This document shows positions 1 through 8,099 of a DNA stretch of 64,000 bases, one piece after another (the stretch's first letter is position 1; each line of letters opens with the position of its first letter). Under the pieces are notes generated by a model that worked only from the letters and a program-made list of their open reading frames with translations, was not told the origin of the DNA and made no database searches. The DNA lies in assembly GCF_025998815.1 (NCBI RefSeq), contig NZ_AP026678.1:434001-498000 (forward strand), in the 5' to 3' direction. This DNA is from Ignavibacterium sp. (GTDB taxonomy: Bacteria > Bacteroidota > Ignavibacteria > Ignavibacteriales > Ignavibacteriaceae). The translations under genes were made by a program, and so were the position numbers.

Positions 1-971
1 AGAAAAAAGCAATCAATGATACAATTCTTTATTTTTATGATTTGGCTTTGAAATACAGACCTGAAGACAAGGCATATTTTCAGGTTCGTAAAACTTTTGT
101 TGCTGAAACCTGGTTGAATATGAATCCTGATGAAGTTATTAAGATGTATGAGCAAGCATTCGAATGGGATAAAGATTTATCATCTTATTGGTATAACAGA
201 TTAGGTCAGCTTTATGTTGCTAATGCAAATGATACCAATGATTACAAACTAAAAGCAATTGATCTTTATAATATGCTCTCTGAAAGAGAACCTGATAACA
301 CAACCTGGGTTGAAATACTTGAATCATTAGTAGAAAATATTGATGAACTTGTACAGATTACCAAGAAAAACTGGGAAGCAAATAAAGATGATCTTTCAAG
401 AGCCTGGAAATATGCTTCAACAGCAATCAGAGCAAAGGATTATAATGAAGCAATTATTCCATTGGAATTTCTTGTTCAGAAATCTCCTGAAACAATAAAC
501 TACTGGAATCAGCTTGCAACTGCATATCAGAAAACGGATCAGCTTAATAAAGCTGAAGGTGCTTTCAAAAAATTAATTCAGCTTGAACCTGATAAGAAAG
601 AACATTATCTGAATTTAGGAATTGTTTATAAAGATCAGGGTAAATTTGCTGCTGCAAGAACTCAATTCCAGATTGCAAGTGAAAAGGGAAATGGCTGGGC
701 ATTACCAATTTATTACGAAGGATTTTTGTACGAACAGGCAGCACGCTCTTGCAGTGATTTTGATGCAAAAGTAGTTTTCTTACTTGCTCAACAAACTTAC
801 AGAAAAGCATTATCTATGGATCCTTCTTTGGATATGGCAAGAGAAAGAATAAATGCACTTGCAGGCGCTGTTCCAACTAAGGAAGATTACTTCTTCAGAA
901 AGCTAAAATCAGGTGATACAATTCCAATCACTTGTGTGGGCTGGATTGGCAAATCGGTTACTGTACCATAA
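1..971 (+). CDS. TPR-repeat protein, 5' end outside window
   Basis: The reading frame is open to the left edge of the window, so the true start lies outside. The visible part has helical tetratricopeptide-type repeats (for example around 430-640, with the pattern of paired helices and residues such as YWNQLATAYQKT and HYLNLGIVYKDQGKF). TPR arrays are protein-protein interaction scaffolds; no enzymatic motif is visible. The chain ends in a short C-terminal extension (CVGWIGKSVTVP) after a non-TPR linker. A terminator-like hairpin follows the stop, so it probably ends its own transcription unit. The partner and function cannot be told from the sequence. Confidence 0.8.
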   Translation, partial: KKAINDTILYFYDLALKYRPEDKAYFQVRKTFVAETWLNMNPDEVIKMYEQAFEWDKDLSSYWYNRLGQLYVANANDTNDYKLKAIDLYNMLSEREPDNTTWVEILESLVENIDELVQITKKNWEANKDDLSRAWKYASTAIRAKDYNEAIIPLEFLVQKSPETINYWNQLATAYQKTDQLNKAEGAFKKLIQLEPDKKEHYLNLGIVYKDQGKFAAARTQFQIASEKGNGWALPIYYEGFLYEQAARSCSDFDAKVVFLLAQQTYRKALSMDPSLDMARERINALAGAVPTKEDYFFRKLKSGDTIPITCVGWIGKSVTVP

Positions 972-994
972 AACACAACAGAGATTCATTGAAG

Positions 995-1035
995 GAAAGG
1001 TTTCTTGAGAATTCAGGAAACCTTTTCTATTTTTG
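995..1035 (+). terminator. Rho-independent terminator after TPR gene
   Basis: A 9-bp stem (AAAGGTTTC at 996-1004 with GAAACCTTT at 1017-1025) is followed by the T-rich run TCTATTTTT. It separates the TPR gene from glyA. Confidence 0.7.
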
Positions 1036-1068
1036 ATTAACAATATTTAATAAAAATTCTGAAAAATT

Positions 1069-2364
1069 ATGGAATCATATCTAAAAAATGACCCTGAAAT
1101 TTATCAGGTTCTTCAATCCGAAATAGACAGACAAACAAGCAAACTTGAACTTATTGCCTCTGAAAATTTTGTAAGTCCTGCAGTACTCGAAGCAACAGGT
1201 TCAGTACTTACAAACAAATACGCTGAAGGATATCCCGGTAAAAGATATTACGGTGGATGTGAATTTGTGGATATGGCTGAAGATTTAGCACGCGAACGAC
1301 TTAAAAAATTATTCGGAGCAGAATATGTTAATGTTCAGCCACATAGTGGTTCTCAAGCAAATATGGCTGTTCTGATGACTTTCCTGAAACCAGGTGACAA
1401 GTTTCTTGGATTAAGTTTAGCTCACGGCGGTCATTTAACTCACGGTTCGCCTGTCAATTTTTCTGGTAAACTTTATCAGGCAATTGGTTACGAGTTGAAT
1501 GAAAACACCGGCTTACTTGACTATGATAAAATTGCTGATCTTGCAAAAAAAGAAAAACCGAAACTCATTATAACTGGCGCAAGCGCTTACTCAAGAGATT
1601 GGGATTATAAAAAATTCCGTGAGATTGCAGATTCAATCGGAGCTTTTCTTATGTGCGATATGGCTCATCCTGCAGGATTGATTGCAAAAGGATTTTTGAA
1701 TAATCCGCTTGAATATTGTGATATCGTTACTTCAACCACACATAAAACTTTAAGAGGACCTCGTGGTGGAATTATTTTGATGGGAAAGGATAAAGAGAAT
1801 CCTTGGGGTCTTACAACTCCTAAAGGTGACAGAGTTAAAATGATGTCCGAATTAATTGATGGAATGGTTATGCCGGGAATTCAAGGTGGACCTTTAATGC
1901 ATGTAATTATGGCTAAAGCAGTAGCTTTTGGAGAAGCTCTTAAAGATTCGTTTAAAGTTTATGCTGGTCAGGTAATAAAAAATGCGAAAGCTCTTGCTGC
2001 AAAACTCAATGAATATGGTTTTGATATTGTCTCAGGTGGAACCGATAATCATTTAATGTTAATTGATTTGACAAATAAAAATGTTACAGGTAAGCAAGCT
2101 GAAATTGCACTTGAGAAAGCAGGAATTACTGTTAATAAAAACATGGTCCCATTCGATAAAAGAAGTCCTTTTGTAACCAGCGGAATTAGAATCGGAACGC
2201 CTGCATTAACTACTCGCGGTATGAAAGAAAAAGAGATGGAAGTTATTGCTGATATAATCAACAGAGCGATTATGAATGTTGAAAATGAAAAGATTCTCGG
2301 TGATCTCAAACAAGAAGTAAAACAATTAACATCAGGATTTCCATTATTTGCAGAAATGAATTAA
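1069..2364 (+). CDS. glyA: Serine hydroxymethyltransferase
   Basis: PLP enzyme that interconverts serine and glycine with tetrahydrofolate, supplying one-carbon units in the cytoplasm. At 431 aa it has the usual family length. Visible hallmarks are the N-terminal [13 protein letters not shown] block, [11 protein letters not shown], the glycine-rich QPHSGSQAN region, and the PLP-lysine motif [14 protein letters not shown] near residue 226. The ATG start has little Shine-Dalgarno sequence, which is common in this group. The GTG of tatC lies one base after the stop, so glyA, tatC and the prenyl synthase probably form one operon. Confidence 0.97.
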   Translation: MESYLKNDPEIYQVLQSEIDRQTSKLELIASENFVSPAVLEATGSVLTNKYAEGYPGKRYYGGCEFVDMAEDLARERLKKLFGAEYVNVQPHSGSQANMAVLMTFLKPGDKFLGLSLAHGGHLTHGSPVNFSGKLYQAIGYELNENTGLLDYDKIADLAKKEKPKLIITGASAYSRDWDYKKFREIADSIGAFLMCDMAHPAGLIAKGFLNNPLEYCDIVTSTTHKTLRGPRGGIILMGKDKENPWGLTTPKGDRVKMMSELIDGMVMPGIQGGPLMHVIMAKAVAFGEALKDSFKVYAGQVIKNAKALAAKLNEYGFDIVSGGTDNHLMLIDLTNKNVTGKQAEIALEKAGITVNKNMVPFDKRSPFVTSGIRIGTPALTTRGMKEKEMEVIADIINRAIMNVENEKILGDLKQEVKQLTSGFPLFAEMN

Positions 2365-2365
2365 G

Positions 2366-3130
2366 GTGGCTGTAGAAGAATTAGAGCAAGTTAAGGAGAT
2401 TGAAGGGGAAAGTTACGAAGAAAAAGAGATGACTTTTATAGAACATCTCGAAGAACTTCGCTGGAGAATAATATATTCACTAATCGGTATTGTAATAGGA
2501 ACAATTGTCGCCTGGATATTTATTGATTTTCTTGTTGAGGAAATTCTTTTAAGACCTGCAAAAGAAAATAGAGTTTCCCTTCAAAACCTTAAACCTTTTG
2601 GACAAATTTTTCTATACTTTCAGATAGCACTTATAGCAGGACTTATTTTAAGCATTCCAAATGTATTCTATCAATTCTGGAAATTTATTTCGCCAGCTTT
2701 AAGAAAGCACGAACGAAAATACATTTTAGCTATTGTAATTTTCACAACTGTTTGCTTTCTGGCAGGAATAGCTTTCGCATATTTTGTTATGTTACCGCTT
2801 GCGTTATCATTTGCTGCTCAATTCGGAACTCAGACAATTAAAAATGAGTTTGCAGTTGATGAATATATGTCAATCATTATAAGTGTGATGTTAGCTGCAG
2901 GATTAGTATTTGAACTTCCGATGCTTTCTTTCTTCTTATCAAAGCTTGGAATCCTTAAACCATCTTTCATGAGAAAATATCGTAAGCATTCAATTGTAAT
3001 AATTATGGTCGCGGCTGCTATCCTTACACCCGGAACTGATCCGGTTTCGCAAGTAATACTTGCAGTTCCTTTGGTTCTCCTTTATGAGATAAGTATTTTA
3101 GTTTCAAAATTTTCACAGAAAAAAAGTTGA
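2366..3130 (+). CDS. tatC: Sec-independent protein translocase TatC
   Basis: Core membrane subunit of the twin-arginine translocase, which recognises RR signal peptides and exports folded proteins. The 254-aa protein has the family signature FIEHLEELRWRI near residue 24 and six hydrophobic spans, with a conserved cytoplasmic PALRKHERKY loop after the second or third span. The start is GTG directly after the glyA stop. The last codons overlap the TTG start of the next gene by 4 bases, which suggests translational coupling. No tatA or tatB is in the window. Confidence 0.95.
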   Translation: MAVEELEQVKEIEGESYEEKEMTFIEHLEELRWRIIYSLIGIVIGTIVAWIFIDFLVEEILLRPAKENRVSLQNLKPFGQIFLYFQIALIAGLILSIPNVFYQFWKFISPALRKHERKYILAIVIFTTVCFLAGIAFAYFVMLPLALSFAAQFGTQTIKNEFAVDEYMSIIISVMLAAGLVFELPMLSFFLSKLGILKPSFMRKYRKHSIVIIMVAAAILTPGTDPVSQVILAVPLVLLYEISILVSKFSQKKS

Positions 3131-4107
3131 GTACAGTAAAACTTTCTGACATAAGTTTACCCATAAAAAATGAGTTGGATACCTTCCAATCAATTTTCAA
3201 AGATTCAATGCGAAGCAAGGTTGGATTGGTTGATTTGGTTGCAAGATATATTATTCGTCAGAAAGGGAAGAAGATTCGTCCACTCTTGGTATTACTTTCA
3301 TCAAAGATCGCCGGTGGAATTAACGAAAGATCTTATCGCGGTGCAGTTTTAGTTGAACTTCTTCATACTGCAACTCTTATTCACGATGATGTTGTAGATA
3401 ATGCAGATAAAAGAAGAGGTTTGTGGTCAATCAATAAAGTTTTCAAAAATAAAGTTGCTGTGTTGATGGGAGATTATCTTCTTTCGAGAGGTTTGATGAT
3501 TGCCGTTGATGGAAAAGATTTTGATTTTCTTGGTGTGATTACAAATGCTGTAAAAAGAATGTCAGAAGGGGAGTTACTTCAGATTCAAAAAACAAGGAAA
3601 CTTGATATTGACGAAGAGACCTATTTCAAAGTAATTTCGGATAAAACTGCATCATTGATTGAAACCTGTTGCACTATTGGAGCGATGAGCGCCACTCAAA
3701 ACGAAACTTATATAAATGCATTAAAAAATTATGGGCACTCATTAGGAATGTCTTTTCAGATTCGTGATGATATTCTTGATTATGAAGGAAGTTCATCAAT
3801 AACAGGCAAACCGGTTGGTGGTGATATTAAAGAAAAGAAAATCACACTTCCACTTATCTATGCATTAAATAAAGTTTCCAAACAGGAAGCAAGCTCGATA
3901 AGAAAATTACTGAAGAACAAACATGACTCCGATGCTGTAAAAAAGGTTATTTCATTTGTGAGAGAAAATAATGGAATAGAATACGCTTACAGTATTTCAA
4001 GGAAGTTTGCACTTGAAGCAAAAAATTCTCTCGCAGTTTTTCCTGATTCGCAAACTAAACTTGCTCTTGAATCTTTAGTTGATTTTGTAACAGAAAGAAA
4101 AAACTAA
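3127..4107 (+). CDS. ispB: Polyprenyl diphosphate synthase (trans, long-chain)
   Basis: Condenses isopentenyl diphosphate with an allylic primer to make the long side chain of respiratory quinones. Both aspartate-rich metal sites are visible: LIHDDVVDNADKRRG near residue 85 and the second DDxxD in QIRDDILDYEG near residue 215. The GKKIRPLL motif near residue 45 binds isopentenyl diphosphate. At 326 aa it matches octaprenyl/heptaprenyl synthases; chain length cannot be deduced safely. The TTG start overlaps the tatC stop. It ends 4 bases inside the convergent universal stress gene. Confidence 0.9.
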   Translation: MSTVKLSDISLPIKNELDTFQSIFKDSMRSKVGLVDLVARYIIRQKGKKIRPLLVLLSSKIAGGINERSYRGAVLVELLHTATLIHDDVVDNADKRRGLWSINKVFKNKVAVLMGDYLLSRGLMIAVDGKDFDFLGVITNAVKRMSEGELLQIQKTRKLDIDEETYFKVISDKTASLIETCCTIGAMSATQNETYINALKNYGHSLGMSFQIRDDILDYEGSSSITGKPVGGDIKEKKITLPLIYALNKVSKQEASSIRKLLKNKHDSDAVKKVISFVRENNGIEYAYSISRKFALEAKNSLAVFPDSQTKLALESLVDFVTERKN

Positions 4108-4598
4108 GATTTTTTCTCCCTCTTAATTTCATCCTTAAACTGAAAACCTTTTATCGGCTCTCGTAATGTCAGAACCGGACAAGGAGCTTTTCTTACTACC
4201 TTTTCTGCGGTACTACCAAATAATATATGTTCAACTCCACTATGACCGTGAGTTGCAATAATGATTAAATCAATATCTTCCTGAGCAGCAGTTTCAATTA
4301 TTTCTACAAAAGGTTTCCCGGTTTTGATAATTATATGTTTTTGAATATCAGCCGGAATTTCCTGTTGAGCAAGTTTCGTCAACTCTTCCTTTGCTCTTTC
4401 GTCCATTTCGATTGTAACTGATGGAATTGCAATCTGACCCATACTGAAATCCGGTGGATAAATAACCGGCTCAACTACATAAATAAGATACATTTCTGCA
4501 TTAAAAACTTTGGCAAAGTTTACTGCATATTTTAATGCGCTTTTTGAATAATCAGAAAAATCAATTGGAACGAGAATTTTTTTTATTGTAATTGACAT
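4104..4598 (-). CDS. Universal stress protein (UspA family)
   Basis: A single Usp domain of 164 aa with the N-terminal strand KKILVPIDFSDYSKSALKYA and the C-terminal nucleotide-binding pattern THG-x9-GST (THGHSGVEHILFGSTAEKV), followed by the typical APCPVLTLR strand. These features suggest an ATP-binding Usp. It ends in a basic tail. It lies downstream of the cyclic-nucleotide-binding gene with a gap of a few bases and probably shares its transcript. Its cellular role is not predictable beyond stress or energy-state response. Confidence 0.9.
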   Translation of the reverse strand: MSITIKKILVPIDFSDYSKSALKYAVNFAKVFNAEMYLIYVVEPVIYPPDFSMGQIAIPSVTIEMDERAKEELTKLAQQEIPADIQKHIIIKTGKPFVEIIETAAQEDIDLIIIATHGHSGVEHILFGSTAEKVVRKAPCPVLTLREPIKGFQFKDEIKREKKS

Positions 4599-4600
4599 GG

Positions 4601-5140
4601 CTAACTCCCGTTTGATTTAGTTATTAGAAGTTGAAAATAGTCTTCGTTTAATTTTCTTAATCTTTCAGCAAGAATGACTGAAATTCCCTGAAGTATTTTA
4701 ATTCCTTTCTTTGGGAATTTTTCAATAAACTCATCCAAGTCAGGTTTGAAGAGAACAGAAATACGGCAATCCGTAAGTGCAATAGCAGAAGCTGATCTTT
4801 TTTCTCCATCAACAAGTGCGAGTTCTCCGAAAAAATCTCCTTTAACAAAATTTGCAAGCGTGTGTTCTTTTCCTGAGCTATCTTTTCTCCTGATTTCAAC
4901 TTCACCTTCGCGAACAATGTACAAACCAATTCCCGGATCTCCCTGAAGAAAAATAAATTCACCTGCTACATAAGTTCGGTTATGAATAATTTCGAGCAGA
5001 AGTTTTAATTCTTTTCTGGACAAAGAAGAAAACAGCGGAATTGAACTCAATGACTTTTCAAGGTCGTGTCGTTCGGTTGGAGAATTAAAAAAGTTTGTCC
5101 AGAAACTACTCTTGACAATTTTTGTTTTTTCTTCTGTCAT
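4601..5140 (-). CDS. Cyclic nucleotide-binding domain protein
   Basis: One CNB domain: RTYVAGEFIFLQGDPGIGLYI enters the beta-roll, and the phosphate-binding cassette reads FFGELALVDGEKRSASA with the conserved Glu and Arg. A C-terminal helix follows, but no helix-turn-helix, so it is probably not a Crp-type transcription factor. The start chosen is the ATG at 5140 (MTEEKTK), preceded by AGGA at good spacing and located after the stop of the HisA-like gene. A longer frame starting at 5227 would overlap that gene by 77 bases and is less likely. Its usp neighbour suggests a nucleotide- or stress-sensing pair. Confidence 0.85.
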   Translation of the reverse strand: MTEEKTKIVKSSFWTNFFNSPTERHDLEKSLSSIPLFSSLSRKELKLLLEIIHNRTYVAGEFIFLQGDPGIGLYIVREGEVEIRRKDSSGKEHTLANFVKGDFFGELALVDGEKRSASAIALTDCRISVLFKPDLDEFIEKFPKKGIKILQGISVILAERLRKLNEDYFQLLITKSNGS

Positions 5141-5150
5141 AAGAAATCCT

Positions 5151-5915
5151 TTAATTAAAAATTCCTGATTCAGCAATTCGCCATATTTTCTGACAGGGAA
5201 ATCTGTTTTCATATAAAGCCCTTCCAATAATTACAGAATCAATTCCCTGATCAAGATAATTTTGTAAATCAAGCAATTCATCTTTATTACGAATACCACC
5301 AGAGTGAGTAACTTTAGCGTTAGTCAATTTTGCAACATTAAGTGAATACTGGATATTTGGTCCACCAAGCACTCCATTACGCTTAATATCTGTAACAACA
5401 AATCTTTCAATTCCCATCTCAGCCATTTCTTTTGCAAAAGAAAGATAATTTATGCCGGTTTTATTTTGTCTTCCTCTAGTTATAAGTTCTTCATCCACAA
5501 TGTCAAGTGAAATTACAACTTTGTTTGGTCCGTGTTTCTCAAAAAGTTTATTGAATAGCTGTCTGTTTTCCAAAGCCATTGTATTTATGGCAATTCTGCA
5601 AATTCCCATTTCAAATAGTGCATCTGCATCTTCTATTGTTCTTACACCACCAGCAAACTCAACCGGAATGATAACTGACGAACAAATTTTTTCAATTATC
5701 GGAAAATTCTTGTGTGAATGGTCAATCGCTCCGTCAAAATCAACTACATGCAACATCTTTGCATTTTCAGCTCGCCAAATCATTGCCATTTCAACCGGGT
5801 CATTTCCATATTCCTTACAATTCAGTTCGGGAATTCCCTGAACAACTCGCACAGTTTTTCCATCTTTAATATCAATCGAAGGAATAACAAGTAAATATTT
5901 TTTTAAGGGATGCAT
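5151..5915 (-). CDS. HisA-like phosphoribosyl isomerase, divergent
   Basis: A (beta/alpha)8 protein of 254 aa related to HisA, which isomerises ProFAR to PRFAR in histidine synthesis. Visible features are IPSIDIKDGKTVRVVQG with the N-terminal catalytic Asp, SLDIVDEE for the central Asp, HSGGIRNKDEL, and the phosphate-binding end VIIGRALYENRF. Three usual features differ. The GGG before the first Arg is AGGVR, the Gly-Trp of the active-site loop is missing, and the Asp of TDIxRDG (Asp176 in enteric HisA) is Asn in TDIKRNG. No other histidine gene is nearby. It may be a HisA paralogue with another substrate. Confidence 0.8.
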   Translation of the reverse strand: MHPLKKYLLVIPSIDIKDGKTVRVVQGIPELNCKEYGNDPVEMAMIWRAENAKMLHVVDFDGAIDHSHKNFPIIEKICSSVIIPVEFAGGVRTIEDADALFEMGICRIAINTMALENRQLFNKLFEKHGPNKVVISLDIVDEELITRGRQNKTGINYLSFAKEMAEMGIERFVVTDIKRNGVLGGPNIQYSLNVAKLTNAKVTHSGGIRNKDELLDLQNYLDQGIDSVIIGRALYENRFPCQKIWRIAESGIFN

Positions 5916-5978
5916 AATTTCAGATTTTTGTCTGGTTTAATTTAACTATGATATTTATGAAAATAAATTCATATCGAA

Positions 5979-7124
5979 TCAATTCATCCATTTACCATTT
6001 GATTTAATTACGTGCCTTCCAATAATCATTTTCTGAATCTCGTTAGTTCCTTCAAAAATTTTAAGGATTCTTGCATCACGATAATATCGCTCTAAAGGCA
6101 ATTCACGACTGAATCCCATTCCACCGTGAATTTGTAAAGCTTTATCTGCAATTTCAACCATTGCTTCTGAACAAAACAATTTTACAATTGCAGCTTCCTG
6201 CGAAACATCTTTGTGCTCGTCATACAACTTAGCAGTTCGATAAACTATACTTTCCATCGGATAAATTTTAGCAGCCATTTCTGCTAACATAAACTGAACT
6301 GCCTGGAATCTGCTGATTGGTTCACCAAATTGTTTTCTTTGTTTTGAGTATCCGGTTGAAATTTCAAGTAACTCTTTTGAAGCTCCAAGACAACAAGCTC
6401 CCAAGCCAAGTCTTCCTGCATCAAGAGTTTTCATTGCTATTAAAAATCCTCTTCCATCCTGACCAATTATATTTTCTTTTGGTACTTCAACATTCTCAAA
6501 AGTTATTGAATTGGTTACACTGCCTCTTATTCCTAGTTTCTTTTCTTTGGGACCAACAAAAACTCCCGGAAAATCTTTCTCGACGACAAATCCGGTTATT
6601 CCTTTTTCAGTTCTTGCAAATACAGAAAATACATCAGCAATTCCTGCATTAGTAATCCACACTTTTGAACCGTTAATAATCCATTTATCTCCTTTTAATT
6701 CTGCTTTTGTTTGAAGATTGAAAGTATCAGAACCGGCTTCAGCTTCTGTTAGTGCGAATGCTGCAATTTTTTCTCCCGAAGTTAGTGAAGGAAGGTATTT
6801 CTTTTTCAATTCTTCTGAGCCGCCAATAAAAATTGCATTTGTTCCGATTGACTGATGTGCGCCAATGAAAGTTGCTGTTGAGCTACAAGCTCTGGTGATT
6901 TCTTCCTGCAGAATGCAATAACCAATTTCACCGAATCCTGAACCACCATATTTTTCCGGAAAAGCTGTTCCTAAAAAACCAACTTCGGCAATTTTTTTAA
7001 TAAGCTCTTTCGGAATTTCTTCATCTTCATCAATTTTTTTTGCTAAAGGTCGAATTTCTGAATCCGCAAACTCTTTAACCAGTCCGCGAAGCATTTTTTG
7101 TTCGTCTGTAAATTGAAAATCCAT
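5979..7124 (-). CDS. Acyl-CoA dehydrogenase
   Basis: FAD enzyme that oxidises acyl-CoA to trans-2-enoyl-CoA and passes electrons to ETF. The 381-aa chain has the N-terminal helical domain (FTDEQKMLRGLVKEFAD), the middle beta domain with FALTEAEAGSD and WITNAG, and the C-terminal domain with the catalytic-base region FEGTNEIQKMIIGRH. The start is the ATG at 7124 (MDFQFTDEQ), preceded by GAGG five bases upstream; a longer in-frame start at 7166 lacks this. The chain-length class is probably short-chain/butyryl type by similarity of motifs. The Fe-S oxidoreductase at 8100 may be its electron exit to quinone. Confidence 0.93.
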   Translation of the reverse strand: MDFQFTDEQKMLRGLVKEFADSEIRPLAKKIDEDEEIPKELIKKIAEVGFLGTAFPEKYGGSGFGEIGYCILQEEITRACSSTATFIGAHQSIGTNAIFIGGSEELKKKYLPSLTSGEKIAAFALTEAEAGSDTFNLQTKAELKGDKWIINGSKVWITNAGIADVFSVFARTEKGITGFVVEKDFPGVFVGPKEKKLGIRGSVTNSITFENVEVPKENIIGQDGRGFLIAMKTLDAGRLGLGACCLGASKELLEISTGYSKQRKQFGEPISRFQAVQFMLAEMAAKIYPMESIVYRTAKLYDEHKDVSQEAAIVKLFCSEAMVEIADKALQIHGGMGFSRELPLERYYRDARILKIFEGTNEIQKMIIGRHVIKSNGKWMN

Positions 7125-7246
7125 ATTTGCCTCAATTTTTAATAACAATAATTGTGAAAAAGTCAAATTTTTAACACAGATAAAATAATTGCTAAATTTT
7201 TAAAAATTATTGACTTTTCAAGCATATTTATTGATATTTCAGGCCA

Positions 7247-8086
7247 ATGAGAGAAGAATTTAGCTTTTTAACGCAATCAGGCAATAAAATCAGGGCATCG
7301 ATTTATCATCAAGATATTTCAATTTCTAAAACTTGTTTGATTTTAGTTCACGGATTCAAAGGATTTAAAGATTGGGGATTCTGGCCTTACACAGCTGAGT
7401 ATTTTTCAAATAAAGGTTTTAATGTAGTCAGTTTTAATTTTTCGCATAACGGAGTTGGAAAATCATTAACAGAATTTGATGAGCTTGAAAAATTTGCGGA
7501 TAATACGATTTCTCTCGAAGTAAGTGAATTAAATGAAATAATTGTTGCTGTAAAAAACAGTCATTTTGGAAAAATAAAATGTTCGTCTGTTGGTTTGGTT
7601 GGACACAGCAGAGGTGGTGCGGTTAGTATTCTAGCAGCATCGAATAATAAAAATGTAGATGCATTGGCTGTTTGGGCTTCCGTTGCAAAACTTGATCGTT
7701 ATACCGAAAGACAGAAAAAAGAATGGCGTGAAAAAGGTTTTATCGAAGTTTTGAATTCCCGCACAAATCAAATGATGAGAATGAATGCAGCATTACTTGA
7801 AGATATTGAAGCGAATAAAAATTCATCCTTAAATATTGAAAAAGCTGTAAAAAGTTTGAATAAACCATTTTTAATAATTCACGGTGAACAGGATTTAACA
7901 GTTCCTGTTGATGAAGGCAGATTACTTTATGAATATTCTGATAAAAAATTAACTGAGTTCGAAATTATTCCTTCATCAGGTCATACTTTTGATATTGTTC
8001 ATCCGCTTGAATCATCCAACACTAAATTTGATAGAGTATTGGAAAAAACATTATCATTTTTCAAAAAATATCTGAATAACAATTGA
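7247..8086 (+). CDS. Alpha/beta hydrolase
   Basis: Predicted serine hydrolase of 279 aa with the nucleophile elbow GHSRGG (Ser near residue 122), the oxyanion segment LVHGFKGFKDW, the acid region HGEQDLTVP, and the catalytic His in SSGHTFDIVHP. This resembles dienelactone-hydrolase or peptidase-like esterases. No signal peptide, so it is cytoplasmic. It starts a forward operon, with the Fe-S oxidoreductase 13 bases downstream, and is divergent from the acyl-CoA dehydrogenase. Substrate unknown. Confidence 0.85.
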   Translation: MREEFSFLTQSGNKIRASIYHQDISISKTCLILVHGFKGFKDWGFWPYTAEYFSNKGFNVVSFNFSHNGVGKSLTEFDELEKFADNTISLEVSELNEIIVAVKNSHFGKIKCSSVGLVGHSRGGAVSILAASNNKNVDALAVWASVAKLDRYTERQKKEWREKGFIEVLNSRTNQMMRMNAALLEDIEANKNSSLNIEKAVKSLNKPFLIIHGEQDLTVPVDEGRLLYEYSDKKLTEFEIIPSSGHTFDIVHPLESSNTKFDRVLEKTLSFFKKYLNNN

Positions 8087-8099
8087 CTCATTCTTACTT

